The translations under genes and the position numbers were made by a program. The notes beneath the pieces are model-generated. The model saw only the letters and a list, made by a program, of their open reading frames with translations. It did no database searches and had not been told where the DNA came from. A stretch of DNA of 64,000 nt from Artocarpus heterophyllus (taxonomy: Eukaryota; Streptophyta; Magnoliopsida; Rosales; Moraceae): the NCBI GenBank assembly GCA_025403435.1, contig CM046351.1:22599276-22663275 (forward strand). Reading direction: 5' to 3'. Of this stretch, positions 47,549-60,500 are shown in pieces (position 1 is the stretch's first letter; each line of letters opens with the position of its first letter).

Positions 47549-49831
47549 TCAAGAAATTGGGGCATTCGTGCAAGTCTTTTGATAATGCCCGTATTGTCCG
47601 CATCCAGCGCATCTGTTTCTTCTCTGCTTGCTGCTCTCGCCTGTACTTGGAATTCTTTTCTGTTTTGTCCTACCGCGTCTTCGCTTAACATTAGGTGGTA
47701 AAATGCGCATTTCCTTAACATCATCGGGAATCTCCCATTGGGACAAATCTGGTACAGGATAAAGTGTCTCTGCATATGCATTAACCAATGTATCCGTCTT
47801 GTAATAATGTGAGCATAATTCATAAACGGATGTTTCTGCCCTCCCGCAAGCTACAATTGCATGTTCACATGGCATTTGATCTACGTCAAACACGCGACAA
47901 GTACAAGTTCTCAATCTGATGTTCATTGTTGCAGAAACCTCTCCACCTACAACATAGTACTCATCAATATTTAGCTTATTCACTGTTAAAAATCCAACTC
48001 TGTCATACCTGTCATGGAGTATTTTCTCATTCGTCGGTGTCAAAACTGAGGTATTAACAACAGCTTTGGTTCGCCTTTCGTTAAACCACATCGACATTTT
48101 TCCCAACACGAAATCTAACAAGGCAACAACGGGGTAATCTCTCACATCTTCGAGCATTCCATTCAATGATTCAGCAAGGTTTGAGGTCATAATATCGTAT
48201 CTATTTCCTTTAAAATGAGCACGAGACCAGTTCTCAAAGCCAACCTGCTCTTGCAGGTATCTCCCAACGCGTGGATAATCAGAACAAAGATCCTTGAAAA
48301 ACATATGGAACTCATCAATTCGATAAGCATTAGCAGCTTTAAAGAACAATGGTAGAACACCGCTAGAATGGAACGTAGCCTTGATGTTCTGCGCCACATG
48401 AAATGTGCAACAACCATGGCGTGCTAACTGATAAACTGTCTCAACAGCCTTTTTAATACTTCGATGCCGATCAGATATGAAAACTAAATCTTCGCAATCT
48501 TTCACAACTTCCTTCAACTTTGAAAAGAACCATGTCCAAGATGCATCATCTTCTTTGTCCACAATCCCCCAAGCGATGGGATAACAACAACGTTCACTGT
48601 CTTGAGCTGTGGCCACAACTAGCACGCCTTTGAATTTTCCCTTCAGAAACGTTCCATCAACAACTATTACTTTCCTTATGCAAACAAATCCTCGTATACA
48701 GGGTCCATGTGCCACAAAAAGATATTTAAATCTGTTTGAATCATCAACCTTAACGTGGGTAACAGTGCCGTGGTTTATAGACTGGAGCATATGACAGTAC
48801 GATGGAAGGATGACAAAACTTTCTTCGGCCGTACCCCTTATGAGGTTAATTGCATGCTGACGAGCCATCCAACCTTTGTAGTAACTAAAATCTATTCCAA
48901 ATTCGCTACGAACATAATTCCGTATTGACTTAGGCCGTGGACCTTGTGGTACACCTACAAATTGACTTTTGATGCACTCCCCAATAACAGAGTATGATGC
49001 TTGCCTGTGTTTTGATGAGCGTTTTTCTAGTGAACAAGAGTGAATTCCGACATACTTACGAATAATAAACATCTCTGACAATGACAACTTACATGCCCGA
49101 ACACGCCATTTACAATTTGGATCCACACACTCCACTACAAGTACATTTTTGCTTGATTTTTTTGTTAAGAACTCAAACCTTCCTTGTAAAGCTATAACAT
49201 GAAGTTTTGTCTTTAACTCTCTCTTGCTTTTAAAGTGGTCACCAACTTGTAAATTAGACCCATCATTGAATGTAAAACTATTCAAAGCTGAGGATGATCC
49301 GACTTCTCTTTCATTTAAAATCATGAGTGGCTGTGGAGGAGGCAGTGGACCCATGTCAATAGGAACTAAGGCATTATCGTCTAAAGCGGCATCAACAAAA
49401 AATTCATCATCAGGCGGATTTCTCTGAATTTCTTCTTCATTAGTAGGAGCTGAGGCAATCTCCTCTTGAAGTACAATATCCCTTCCAAAAGAATTCATAT
49501 CTTCTTCTTCTTCCACCTGAACATGCAGAGGTATTGCGCTACCACTTAACTTAACTAACCCCATAAAAACTAACAGGTCCTCATCATCAAAAATTCTAAT
49601 TGGCTTCATCTTATCAGACTGTTTTGGCAGCATGTAAGTTATCTTCAATGACTTATTTCCACATTCAATTCCAGCTTTCGTACAAATCTTGTTAATTAAC
49701 ACACTCCAATTAGGACTCTCCTCTTCTAACATTATTCCTCTCATTTCACTTTCCGCCTGACACCACACCCAACAAGTTTCCACCTCATTCCAATGTCCTC
49801 CAACGTCAAAATAAATTGGTAACGGAGCCAT
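47549..49831 (-). CDS. mudrA: MURA-type Mutator transposase (intact, 760 aa)
   Basis: It cuts and joins MULE ends by a DDE mechanism in the nucleus. A single uninterrupted exon encodes 760 residues. In order: an N-terminal PB1-like region (1-105), an acidic linker (106-160), the MuDR N-terminal zinc/DNA-binding domain (about 195-295, with VECVDPNCKWRVRAC and the HSC pair), the MULE transposase core (about 385-480, first Asp392 in VVDGTF, second Asp454 in FISDRH, likely Glu554 in NLAESLN), a SWIM zinc finger (CTCRVFDVDQMPCEHAI, 643-659), a basic stretch KRRRGRTKQKR (716-726) that could be a nuclear signal, and a CCHC knuckle (CAGCGQYGHYQKTC, 741-754). The ATG at 49831 is followed directly by conserved MULE N-terminal sequence. 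Nothing is broken, so the protein could be active. Confidence 0.95.
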   Translation of the reverse strand: MAPLPIYFDVGGHWNEVETCWVWCQAESEMRGIMLEEESPNWSVLINKICTKAGIECGNKSLKITYMLPKQSDKMKPIRIFDDEDLLVFMGLVKLSGSAIPLHVQVEEEEDMNSFGRDIVLQEEIASAPTNEEEIQRNPPDDEFFVDAALDDNALVPIDMGPLPPPQPLMILNEREVGSSSALNSFTFNDGSNLQVGDHFKSKRELKTKLHVIALQGRFEFLTKKSSKNVLVVECVDPNCKWRVRACKLSLSEMFIIRKYVGIHSCSLEKRSSKHRQASYSVIGECIKSQFVGVPQGPRPKSIRNYVRSEFGIDFSYYKGWMARQHAINLIRGTAEESFVILPSYCHMLQSINHGTVTHVKVDDSNRFKYLFVAHGPCIRGFVCIRKVIVVDGTFLKGKFKGVLVVATAQDSERCCYPIAWGIVDKEDDASWTWFFSKLKEVVKDCEDLVFISDRHRSIKKAVETVYQLARHGCCTFHVAQNIKATFHSSGVLPLFFKAANAYRIDEFHMFFKDLCSDYPRVGRYLQEQVGFENWSRAHFKGNRYDIMTSNLAESLNGMLEDVRDYPVVALLDFVLGKMSMWFNERRTKAVVNTSVLTPTNEKILHDRYDRVGFLTVNKLNIDEYYVVGGEVSATMNIRLRTCTCRVFDVDQMPCEHAIVACGRAETSVYELCSHYYKTDTLVNAYAETLYPVPDLSQWEIPDDVKEMRILPPNVKRRRGRTKQKRIPSTGESSKQRRNRCAGCGQYGHYQKTCTNAPIS

Positions 49832-50462
49832 TTAGTTATCGAACTGCAAAACCAAAACAAATTATTCAATAATGACTTTTAGGAAAATCTTCAATGCTAG
49901 TTCAATCAAAAAGATGCTACTAACAATTCCAACCTAAACAAAACAAAGCAGCATTGCAAGATTAACAACTAATGCTATTCACAATTACATAGATATAGAT
50001 TGATGTTAGTGATCAAATCTCTCTCCTCTAAGTTATATCTGTTTTTTTTTTTTTCAAACAAGAATATCACAACCAATTAATCTCATAATCTACCTACCCA
50101 AAATGGTTCACCCACAAAAAATATAAAGCAAAATGCAGTGATCATAAATTATAAATCTCATAATATATCAATAATCCAATATTTGACCTTCCGCATGGAT
50201 CAAATTCACACTGTACAAATTCTACTGTAAGTGACCAAGCCTTAAAACACAAATCCGTCTCTTTTAGCTTTTGAGAGTCTTTTTTTTAAAAAAGGAAAGA
50301 TAAAATATTATGCTATAGCACTAGTACTACATCATTATACATATCACTTTCAATTTGACCTCTTTATGATAGCAAAACATTATACATCATTTCAAAAAAA
50401 CAAAAAAACAAAAAAACAAAACTAAACAAAAACAAAACAAAAATAGAAACAGAAACAAGAAC

Positions 50463-50504
<42 letters not shown>

Positions 50505-52663
50505 ACAAAAACAAAAACGAAAAAGGACCAATGAACATTCACATAATCAAACAAGTAATGCAAACAAGTAATGCAAAATGCAAAATTTCTTGTCCGATTA
50601 ATAAAAAGAAAAAGGACCAATGAACATTCATAATTAGTGGCCTTTTATACAATCATGCATAAAAATTGCAACACTTACTTTGGTTTAAGGTCTGACTTAA
50701 CACTAGCATAAAACAAGCTTTTTTCTAATATCTTCTCAACATCCACCTCTTTGAAAATTCAACCAAAGTTGTACCACAGAAAAACCATTTCTCAACAACA
50801 TGACGAGGAAGCCCCACACTGTTAACCTGAAATAAGACAAACAAAGCCCTTACACTAAGGATGCGAGGACCAAAATAGTTATTCATGTATGGAGAGTGTG
50901 ATTACAGTTTACTATACTACAACATCATGTACCAACATCCACGATATGACAAGAGAATTGCAATTTCAGTCAAACATTAAAATGAAATTACTGGCAAGCC
51001 AGTTTACCGGACAAGAGACAAGGACATAATTTTGTTTGGCTGACACATTGGGGAAATGTTGTTGTGCATGTGTTGGTGTCGAATCCAACAATTGATTTGG
51101 TTTGGCTGACACATAATTTGGGTAATTTAATTTCGTTGACAGAAATGATTTTAGTCAAACATTAAAATGAAATTACTGGTAAGGCAACTAAAACCAACAA
51201 AAGTAAGTACCTAAACCAATGCGTATGTATATTATATATATATATATGAAGTTCCTTTTGGGTTTTACTTGCTTATTCTTTAAGACTTATGTTCCAACAG
51301 TGGTACACAAAGATTTGCATTTAATTAAAAGACCCGCCCTTTCATCAATATTTTCCAATAATTTCCCCGGCAATTTCTTTGGTGGAAACTGAAACATATA
51401 CCTATTGGTAGGTTTTTATTTTTAAATTCTCAAATCTATAGATAAATAATTTTTATTGGATTTAACAATTTCAAAACATGTACCATTTGTAGAGATTCCC
51501 ATTAGAAAAATCCCTAATTTCCTATATTGTTCTATCACTTAAAGGTTTCCTTGAAAGAATAGGACATATGATTCCTTAAATCACTTTATGACTCAGAGTT
51601 GGAAGGAACTCAAGGCAATTAATTAATTCAACTTTCTTGGGGAGCACCTTCATCAAATTTCTACATTCACAACTCAGTTAATAAACAAACAAAAAAAAGG
51701 CCAGAGCAAGCTAAACTACCTGGCTATATTACCTGCACTAGAATTGACAAATAAATTTTCAAGAGGACTGTAAAACGTGCAACATTGCAATACTTAAGGT
51801 GCTCTTTTGATGGAAGAATAACAATGCTCTTTTATCAAATTTTCGCAGAATAAACATAAATACAGTTCATGAAGCTTACAAGGGGGCGCAGAAGCACGGA
51901 ACCTAGCCTAACTTCGGTTCCCCTAACTTCTCTTTCTTTTCTTTTCTTTCTTTTTCTCCTTTTTTTCTTTCGTTTTTGCTTCGGTCAAAAACCAAGAGTT
52001 ATGTTACAATTCACATCTTCTCCATCTACCTTCATTTTCAAATTCCAAACCCAGTAAAAAATTTATGTACATATCAAAAGTAAGAAGCAGATATACCTTG
52101 GCATATTGATTAAATAAAGCTTCCAGATCTTCAATTCCTTTAATTCAAGTTTTAGCCGAGCACTTTCCTCAAATTTTCCCTCGCACTTCACATCATACTC
52201 AAAGGGCGACGAAGCGGGAGGCAAATTCTTCCCGACAAAGCAGAAGACGGTGGTCGACCACGAAGTTTGGTGGAGAAGATTTGAAGAATTGAAGAAGAGT
52301 TGAAGACAAGGGAAGAATTGGGGGAGAGCTGCTGCCTAAGCCCGCTTGCTGGCTGGAAAAATTCCTCCCGCTGGCTACATGCGACAGAAAAAGAAACAGG
52401 GATGGCAAGGCGATTTGGGGGATTTTGAGAAAGAAAGGGTTTCTCGGGTTGGGGTTTCTCTCGTTTCAGTTTTTCTTCAATTCTCTTCCTGATTTTTTTT
52501 TTCAATCAAAATCTTCCAAAATGTTCCCTCGGTCGGGTAGCTACTTAGCTGGCAAAATTTTTTTTTGCCCTCTGTGATGACATGGCATCTTCCAAACCGT
52601 TTGGGTCATTTATCCAATTATAAGATTTTTTGGTTTACTTCCCAAAAAACACTTCTTCTTTAA
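49832..52663 (-). promoter_or_regulatory. 5' leader and promoter region of the transposase gene
   Basis: Non-coding sequence between the transposase start and the right end of the MULE. The outer 500 bp (about 52150-52560) is pyrimidine-rich on the minus strand like the left end, fitting a promoter in the TIR; the AT-rich part toward the gene may hold an intron. A duplicated phrase, CAAACATTAAAATGAAATTA, occurs near 50970 and 51158. No other gene is recognised. Confidence 0.5.
50395..50523. repeat. (CAAAA)n low-complexity tract
   Basis: AACAAAACAAAACAAAACAA and close variants fill about 130 bp, directly followed by a duplicated AAAAAGGACCAATGAACATTC phrase (50520 and 50610). Confidence 0.93.
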
Positions 52664-52683
52664 GTCATTTAGCAAAACCTCCC
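52664..52683 (-). repeat. right terminal inverted repeat of the MULE
   Basis: On the minus strand this reads GGGAGGTTTTGCTAAATGAC and pairs with the left end at 39587. Confidence 0.75.
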
Positions 52684-52692
52684 CTTTTTTGA
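52684..52692. repeat. right target-site duplication of the MULE
   Basis: CTTTTTTGA, identical to 39578-39586. Confidence 0.75.
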
Positions 52693-54954
52693 TGTTTTGT
52701 AAGTTATAATTTAAATTCGTTTAATTTTTGTTTTTAAATTGTATTTTTTGTTTGATTTAGCTGAATTTTTTACTTAAAATATAACAAAGGTTGTTCTTTT
52801 ACTAGAAGACCCCTGATGTGACGGTCACATGATCGAGAAAATGAGAGAATGTTGACGTTCATCAGTTAAGTAAGTCTCTTGCACTTTTTTAAAAATTTTT
52901 GTGTTAATTGAGCTAAAAAAAAAAACCAATAAGTCATATTTTAAAAAATTTAAAAACAACTAAACAATTTACTCTTATTATTATTATTAGACCGCATGTA
53001 GTATAGACTATAAAACTGAAAATGAAGAAGGTAGAGAACGAAAAGATTGTGTTGATGGCGACCCAAAAAAAGAAAAGAAAAGAAACAAGGAAGCTACGAC
53101 TTGCTAGTTGGCTCTCTCATATTTTTTTTGCCCCCTTCCTTCCTTTCTTCCTTCTCCTTGTTATTAAGGTTTTTTTTTTTTTAATGAAAATTCTCATCCT
53201 ACATTTTTAAACCGTTAGATCTTATTAAAAAAAATTCCACACATTTAACGATTAAAACACAAATCCAACAAGAAAAATTGCCTCATAATAAATAAGATTT
53301 GAGGGCAAATACTCGTTTCTAATTCTTTTTCTTAAATAAATGTTTGAAGTTATTGTAAATAAGAGAAATTATGCTTATTTTTAACAAATGGTTAATTGAT
53401 AATGCATTGATGACTGTCCAACTTATACTAATAGATTGTTGTTAATTAATAATATGATTTTTGGACTATTATTGATTAGTTTGATAGCTTATCACTAATT
53501 AACTTGATATTTTGTCAATAATTAATTAGCATTATTTATTTATTAACCGATTTTGTTCAATAATTTATCGGCTTGCCAATAGCAAATCATTACTAAATCA
53601 CCGATAAATTGATTTTAGTTAGCTAGTGATCTCTAGATATTAATCGTTAATGTATTGGTGTTAATAAATAATGTACTATTGTGAAAAAAATATTTTAATT
53701 TTTGAAAAGTATAGTCACTTTTCTAATTTTTAAAAGTCCACCCATTTATTTTAAAAATGGGCAAAAAGAACTATTTGCCTAATTTTCTGATAATAAATTA
53801 TCGTTACGGGTTAATATTATTTCATGTAAGTGCTAAAAATACTTTATAATTTGTATTGATTAAAATATATATCTTTTATAATTACTACCACACAAGCAAT
53901 AACTATCAGTCTAAACGTAATTTTTATAACAATTAATTGTCATTATAATATGCACAATGGTGTTCTAAAATAATTATTGTGATTATTATGACTATTTATA
54001 GGCCATTTAGCATTGCTTTTAGAGGCCACTTTTAGCTTTTTGTAACCGCCTGTAGCATATTAAGGTATTTTGTATTACATACTTTTATAAAGTTACTTCT
54101 AAAAATGCCTAGCTGGAAAAGTTGAGAAGCAAGGTATTATTATTATTTTTTTTTACAATAGCTTTTACTGTTATAATTCAAAATTATTAAACTAACCTTA
54201 ATATTAATACATAATTTCTAGTCTATCTATTTTTTCATAACAAATTAAAATAATATCAATACAAGAAGTTTAAAATTAATATATAAAGTAACTTTTTCTA
54301 ATATCGTTGTGCATTTTTAGAGTGTTTTTTAGATAGACATATAATTATTTTGTTGAATAACAGTTATTTATTTTTATGGAAATATATTAATAAAAATAAA
54401 ATTATATTTTTATCATTTTAATGTATAAATATTACATAAGTAAATTTAAATTAAAAACTAGAACTATAAACATACTTAGTAAAGTATATCTACTTTCGTC
54501 ATTTTTACAGCAATTTTATATATAGTTTATCAAACACCTTCAATTCTACTTCTAGTGTTCACGGAAGCTTTAAAAATAATTTACTAAACACCTACCTGCT
54601 TTTAGCTTATAGCACAGCACAACACATCATAGCATAACAAAAACACAACACAACACAACACAACAATACCAAATTGCCCTATAATCATTATAATATGCAC
54701 AATAATGTACTCAGATAAAAAGGTTCATTTCACTTTCTAAATTATATAAAATCCAAAACACTCTTATTAAGTTATAACAGATGAAAAAAAGTATTAGGGT
54801 TGCCTATGCAATTTTTTTTTTTTTTAAAGTTGGGGCGTTGACTTAAAATGTCTAGGTCAAAAATCTCAACGACATAACTCATGGGAACTCCTACGTAGAT
54901 TTCGTGGTATGTATAGTTTACCTTGAATGATTGTAGAGGATTAACTGTGTTTAC
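52693..54954. other. AT-rich intergenic DNA with MITE-like debris
   Basis: ACCGATAAATTG/ATTTATCGGC motifs in both orientations at about 53545-53605 and a TTTTAGAGGCCACTTTTAGC / CCTGCTTTTAGC pair at about 54016 and 54595 suggest two decayed small elements. A (CAACA)n run lies at about 54625-54665. No gene is recognised. Confidence 0.45.
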
Positions 54955-57590
54955 GGGAGTATGAATCAGATTACGATGACAACGGAGGAGTGTGGACTCA
55001 TTGATCTTGGATTCTATGGGCCTCCGTTGACTTGGCATAATGGCCAAGATCCTAACCGGTGCTTAGGGGATAGTGGTTGGAAGGCTCTTTTTGCTAGAAT
55101 ATGGATTCATCATCGGGATTTATTCGGTTCTGATCATTGGGTTATTCATATAGTTCTTGATCCTCTAATGTTTAGTGGGAATGGTTATGGTGGTAGAGGT
55201 CGCCGTTTTAAATTTGAACCGTTTTGGAGGACCAAAGAAGAGTATGAAGTACTAAATGTTTGATATGGTGGTTAGAATTGTTTTTACGATAGCATGTAAG
55301 AGCTTTATATTGTAGTAATTTTTTTTTACTATAATATGTGAGAGCTTTACACTATTTATAATTGAAATTATGGTTTGGACCGCCCCTTGCAAAATAAACT
55401 ATTAAAGGTGTTCTAGAGTGATGTGCGGAGACTCTCCAAAGTTGTGTGTTGGAGATAATGGTCACAATGCACGTCTAGCTCTTTTGGAGAAAGAAATGGA
55501 TCGTCTTTTAGCTTTGGAGGAGTACTATTGGAAACAACATTCACGTGTTGAATTCTTCCATTCTAAGGCATCTAATAAGAGGGACAAGAATGAGATCAAG
55601 GGATTAAAACTTCACACAAGGGAATCGCTAACAGAGAAGGAAGAGATAGCTGGCAAAATTGAAAATTATTTTGGAGACATTTTTTCTTCCTCCACACTTG
55701 TGGAGTCGGATTTAGAGGAGGTTCTCGATGGGGTGGATCGGCGAGTTACAGATGACATGCATGTAGCTTTAGATGAACCCTTTCAGTGGACGAAGTTAAA
55801 TCGACACTTTTTCCATGTCGGTTTCTTTCAAGAGAATTGAAGCTTGTTTGGGGCGAATATTACCCAGTTATGCCTTCAAATTTTGAATGGTCATAGTTCT
55901 GCCCGGGCATTGAAGGGGACATTTATAATGCTTATTTCTTAGGTTAAGTCTCCAAAAAAGGTTATGGATTTTAGGGCAATAAGCCTTTGCAATATGGTGT
56001 ACAAAATTATCACAAAACTTTGGCAACTTGGCTTAAGATATACCTTCCTCATATTATTTCGTACAAGCAAACTGCTTTTGTTCTTGGAAGATTGATTACC
56101 AATAATATCATTGTAGTTTTTAAAACGATGCATACTAAGAAGGAAAACTCAAGGCAAGAATGGTTTTATGGCGCTTAAACTTGATATGAGTAAGGCCTAT
56201 GATCGGATTGAATGATCTTTGCTCCGCGCAATCATGCCTAAGCTTGGGTTTTCAGATCTCTGGGTGTCGAGGATTATGGATTGTGTTTCGACTGTTAGCT
56301 TCTCATTTCTAATTAATGGTGCACCTTCGGGATATGTGACACCATCAAGGAGACTTTAACAAGGCTGCCCACTCTCCCCTTATTTATTTTTGCTTTGTGT
56401 AGAAGGTTTGTCGGGCCTATTAAAGAGCATGGAGAGGGATCATCTGCTTAGTAATATCTTGTGCTCGTGAGGCTCCAAAAGTTAACCACCTTCTTTTTGC
56501 AGACGATAGTATAACCTTTGGCTAAGCGGATGTTGATAATTGTGAAGCAATCAAAGAGGTCTTAATGAAACATGAAAGAGCTCCGGGGCAAGTTATAAAC
56601 TTTCAGAAGTCAGAGATCACTTTCAACCCTAACACCGAAGGGGATCAGAAAGGTATGATTTTTCTTCTTTTGGGGTTGTCTAATAATGCTTGTCATGATG
56701 TGTACCTTGGCCTTCCTTCTTTTGTGGGTAGGGACAAGCAGACAATTTTAAATAAGATTAAAAAATGGGTTTAAAAGAAATTACAGTTATAGAAGAGCAA
56801 GCTTTTTTTCGGTAGGAGGTATAAAAGTTATGATTAAGGCTATGGCCCATGCTACTTTCACTTATGCAATGAGTGTTTTTTTAAACTGCCTTCTTTTCTT
56901 TGTGATGAACTTCAACCCCTGATAGCTAATATTGGATGAGATAGGAGAAACTGTGTAAGCCGAAACGTAATAGTGGGATGGGGTTCAGGAATATGGAAGC
57001 TTTTAACAGGGCACTTATAGCTAAACATGGCTGGTGGACACTTTATTCTCCGAACTCCTCCCTTATGTCATGTGTGCTCGAAGCAAAATATTTTTCCTAA
57101 GACAATTTCTTGGAAGCAAGAGTAGGTAATAACTCCTCATACATTTGGCAAAGTATTATTTGGGGTAGGGATCTCTTTAAATGTGGTACTCGATGGAAAG
57201 TTAGGAATGAAAGTAGTATTCTGTTTTCAAAGATCCATGGATGCCTTGCCCATACAGTTTCTGATCGATATCCAGGCGAAATGCAGGCGATGAAGACTTG
57301 GTAATGGCAGACTTACTATCTAGCTCGGGTTGGAATATCAGGAGAGTGAAGGAGGTTTTTTGGAGTGTGGATTAGGACGCAATTCTTAGCATTCCAATTG
57401 GTTTCACTATATCTAATGACTGCTTGGTTTAGCATTTTGACAATAAAGGAATTTATTCAGTTAAATCCAGGTACCGAGTAGAAATGGATTGAAGGAATGT
57501 AGAAAGCTCTTCGGCTGGAAATGGTGATAGTTGGTGGCGGAATTCTTTATGGTGTGCCAAGTTACCGGCTAAGGTTAAAATTTACGCTCT
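54955..57590 (+). pseudogene. decayed LINE (non-LTR retrotransposon) ORF2
   Basis: In order and in shifting frames: the end of the endonuclease (CGLIDLGFYGPPLTWHNGQ, SDHW, RRFKFEPFW), the linker (LEEYYWKQHSRVEFFHSKAS; the segment normally between SRVEW and FFHSKAS is missing), the reverse transcriptase (YKIITK, KLDMSKAYDRIE, GCPLSPYLFLLCVEGL, HLLFADDS near 56488-56514, QVINFQKSEITF) and the zf-RVT end (NSLWCAKLPAKVKIYA near 57540-57587). There are many stops and frameshifts plus a MITE insertion at 55262. The 5' part of ORF2 and any ORF1 are absent, consistent with 5' truncation. It is inactive. Confidence 0.88.
55262..55400. mobile_element. MITE inserted in the LINE
   Basis: GAGCTTTATATTGTAGTAAT followed by a T-run and ATATGTGAGAGCTTTACACT, then ATTTATAATTGAAATTATGG, follow the same order as the copies at 28126 and 38108. 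It separates the endonuclease remnant from the linker, so it landed after the LINE. Confidence 0.7.
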
Positions 57591-57594
57591 AATT

Positions 57595-60500
57595 TACGTC
57601 GTTGCTTTGTATACTCAACACATGAATAAATGTGCTTTCAAATAATGATCACATGACTATAGTTTCATCCATTTCATAGTTTTAGATTCCGAAGCACAAT
57701 TTCAAATAGTTAAGAGAAATACACTTTCCATGACAACTGAAATAGAAATCGAAAAAATTAACAGAACCTTGAAGGAGACATTGTATTAACAGAACCTAGC
57801 AAAGCAGCCTTTAAATCGGCTATAGTTTATTGCCATGTTATAAAATAACTTATTTTACTTCTAATAGTGATAGTACTTTGTCCTAATGATTTTAATACTT
57901 CTAATATATTGCTATGAATGTCCTTTAGTACATACTTAATTCAACCAAAGACATAATGTATTCCATTTATTTATTTTTGTTGGATTCGCAGAGCTAGCTT
58001 ATAATGTTATAACATACCTCATTATTCTTTTTGTCTATGGTGAGGCATTTCATGGTACTTAGGGGGTTCTTAGTATTGATTGTTTGACATCTTGGCTTTG
58101 TTTGATAAATTTGTTCGAAGATAAAAGTTTCAACTGCTATAATGTAAAGCTCTTATATATTATAGTGTAAAAGTATCACTTGTTATAGTGTGTTGGTTTT
58201 CTCTCAGTTTCAACTAATTTTTCAAACAAACTCCTTATTCTTGGGGTAAGTCTTTACTTTTTATCCTTTTCTTCTCTGATATTGTTTTCTAGGGAGAGAA
58301 AAGAGAGAGGAAAAAAGAAAAACCACCCACAGATTCACACGCTAGCTAAACCACTCTACCAAATTAACATCTTTCTTTATGTGTATTCAATCATTTTCCC
58401 TAAATAAACTGCTAAGCCACTGCTTAAACTTCTGTCCTCAAATGTTAATTCATTGATTTTCTTATTTTCTTATGATATATATTTTGGCTTCACCTATTAT
58501 TTCTTTTTATGAGTCTACATTTACATATGTTTCTTCGAAGCATTTCTCATTTTAAACAACGTTCGGTCTGCTAAGTGCAGCAACGGTGATTTTGTTAGTC
58601 CAACTGTTGTTTAATTAGAAACACTCTCCATTCACTGTTAGCTTATTCCATCACTTACATGGCTTTTTCCGCCGATCCTGACTAACTTTTCCGACTCCGT
58701 CCCTGCTTTTGTACTTGTATTGCCGTGAATAAGCCCTCCATATAGACCAACCATAAATACATAGGTGCTTCACTTGTTCATGTATTTTTAACAACGAACT
58801 TCTTAACTTTTCGTTCTTAATCTATAATTTGTGTTTGCCAATTTTTCCTTACACAGCTGCCCATTTGCATCCATTACTATATATGCAAAAGCTCTCTTTC
58901 GATCATAATACGTAACTAAATCTATTCATAACTTCTGATTATTTTAATTTAAAATAAAATTTAAATTAATATTTATTTCTTCACTTGTTTTTATGATCCG
59001 TAAATTTTTGTAAATACATGTTGAAAGTCATTAGAGGCCTTCATGTATGAAAAATTTTTCATTCCACAATTTTTCTTTCTTTCTTTTTTTTTTTTTTTAC
59101 GCTTCGCTAATATACTCTCATTCATCGTACTCAATAATACCCTTCTTTGTGACAACATTGCTGTGATTACTGTAAACATTAAAATTACTTCATCCGATCA
59201 TAACCACTACGGTTTATGTATAACATTCAAAAACCTCTTGATGAGGATAAGAAAATAACAATGTAAGAAAATAAATGTTCATAAACACATTTTGGCCCTG
59301 CCATGTTCATATATTTTGTTTTTTTAGTTTTTTAACAAATTTAAAGGCTCAATCACTGAATCCATAGAATTTAATACCCAAAATTTGTTGTTTTCAAATT
59401 AGAAAGATTGAATTGGAGGTATTGATAGATTGGTATTAGATTGGTTTTTCCAGTCCAATATATATCGATTAGGTTACAAATTGACTTTTAATACATGAAC
59501 ACCCCCTTAATATGAAGGGGCTTCTTGTTTTATGTCATAGTAAAACCATCATCATATGCCATAATTTTTCAAGCATAGCTTCGATGATGCACTCTTTTTC
59601 CTTTTGTTTGGGTTTTGATATTGCAAAATTGGTTGTTTTTGAATTGGAAAGATTGGGTTTGGGGTGTTGACGGATTGATTTTGGATTGAGATTTTTTCGA
59701 TCCGATATATATCGATTGGATTATGGATTAACCCTTAATTCGTGAACACCCCTTAATATGAAGGGGCTTCCTGTTTTATATCTTAGTAAAACCATCGTAT
59801 GCCATAATTTTTCAAGCATGTATAGCTTCCATCATGCAGTACTCTTTTTACTTTTGTTTGGCTTTTTTCCTTTGGATTTTACCAGCATAAGGTTTTAATG
59901 AGTAATCCTTTTGGTTTTTTCATCAGAAGTAGATCAAGTTTTTTCTTGGTGAATCTTCGGGTAAGTGACGGGTTTTTCAGATGCTTTTTGATGGGTGTTT
60001 CCGTGATGGTTTTCTGATTTTCATTTGTTGTTTTCGTTCGCAAAGGTTGAAATCTGACACATTATTGTAATTTCCTTTAAATTTAATTTTTAATAAATTT
60101 TAAGTTTGAGGCTTAATAAAAGAGAGGATCTTTTAGATTATGTCAACCTGATTGGAATGCCTTAGTTGGTCTTGATACTAGTTACCTTTTTTCTTTTGTT
60201 CAAAAAAATTTAGGATAAATCTTCATCCTATAAGCAATTTAGGTGAAGTCTTAAATCTGACACACTAACCAAACCGAGACTTGTAACACTTTTTATTCGC
60301 CAATATAAAATTATTCATACGAACGTTCTTATAGCAGGATAAACCTAGATGTTACAAGTCGACTATATTTATTAAATATTGCATTTAAAAAAAGGTTAAG
60401 TGTTACACAAATATAAGAACAATATTATATTGATAAATAAAAAATGTTACAAATGTCTCATTAGTTCATATGCCTAACTGGAGACAATTCCAGCATTTTA

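Larger units (their letters stand above)
39587..52683. mobile_element. autonomous-type Mutator-like element (MULE), 13.1 kb
   Basis: The element is flanked by identical 9-bp duplications and has related inverted ends: left GGAAGATTTTGATC, right (inverted) GGGAGGTTTTGCT, with 16 of the first 20 aligned positions equal. Longer-range similarity is weak, for example CCCAAAT and CATCCCTG blocks in both pyrimidine-rich subterminal regions, so the long TIRs have decayed. Inside are a DUF1985 gene reading right from the left end and a MURA transposase reading left from the right end; both 3' ends face an inverted satellite array. The layout matches maize MuDR, where mudrA and mudrB converge. DUF1985 cargo in plant MULEs is known, usually with an Ulp1 peptidase, which is not visible here. 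Confidence 0.84.

Noticed and set aside
57110..57304. Possible separate small gene downstream of the reverse-transcriptase region
   Set aside because: It belongs to the decayed LINE: the words around it fit the region between the reverse transcriptase and zf-RVT.
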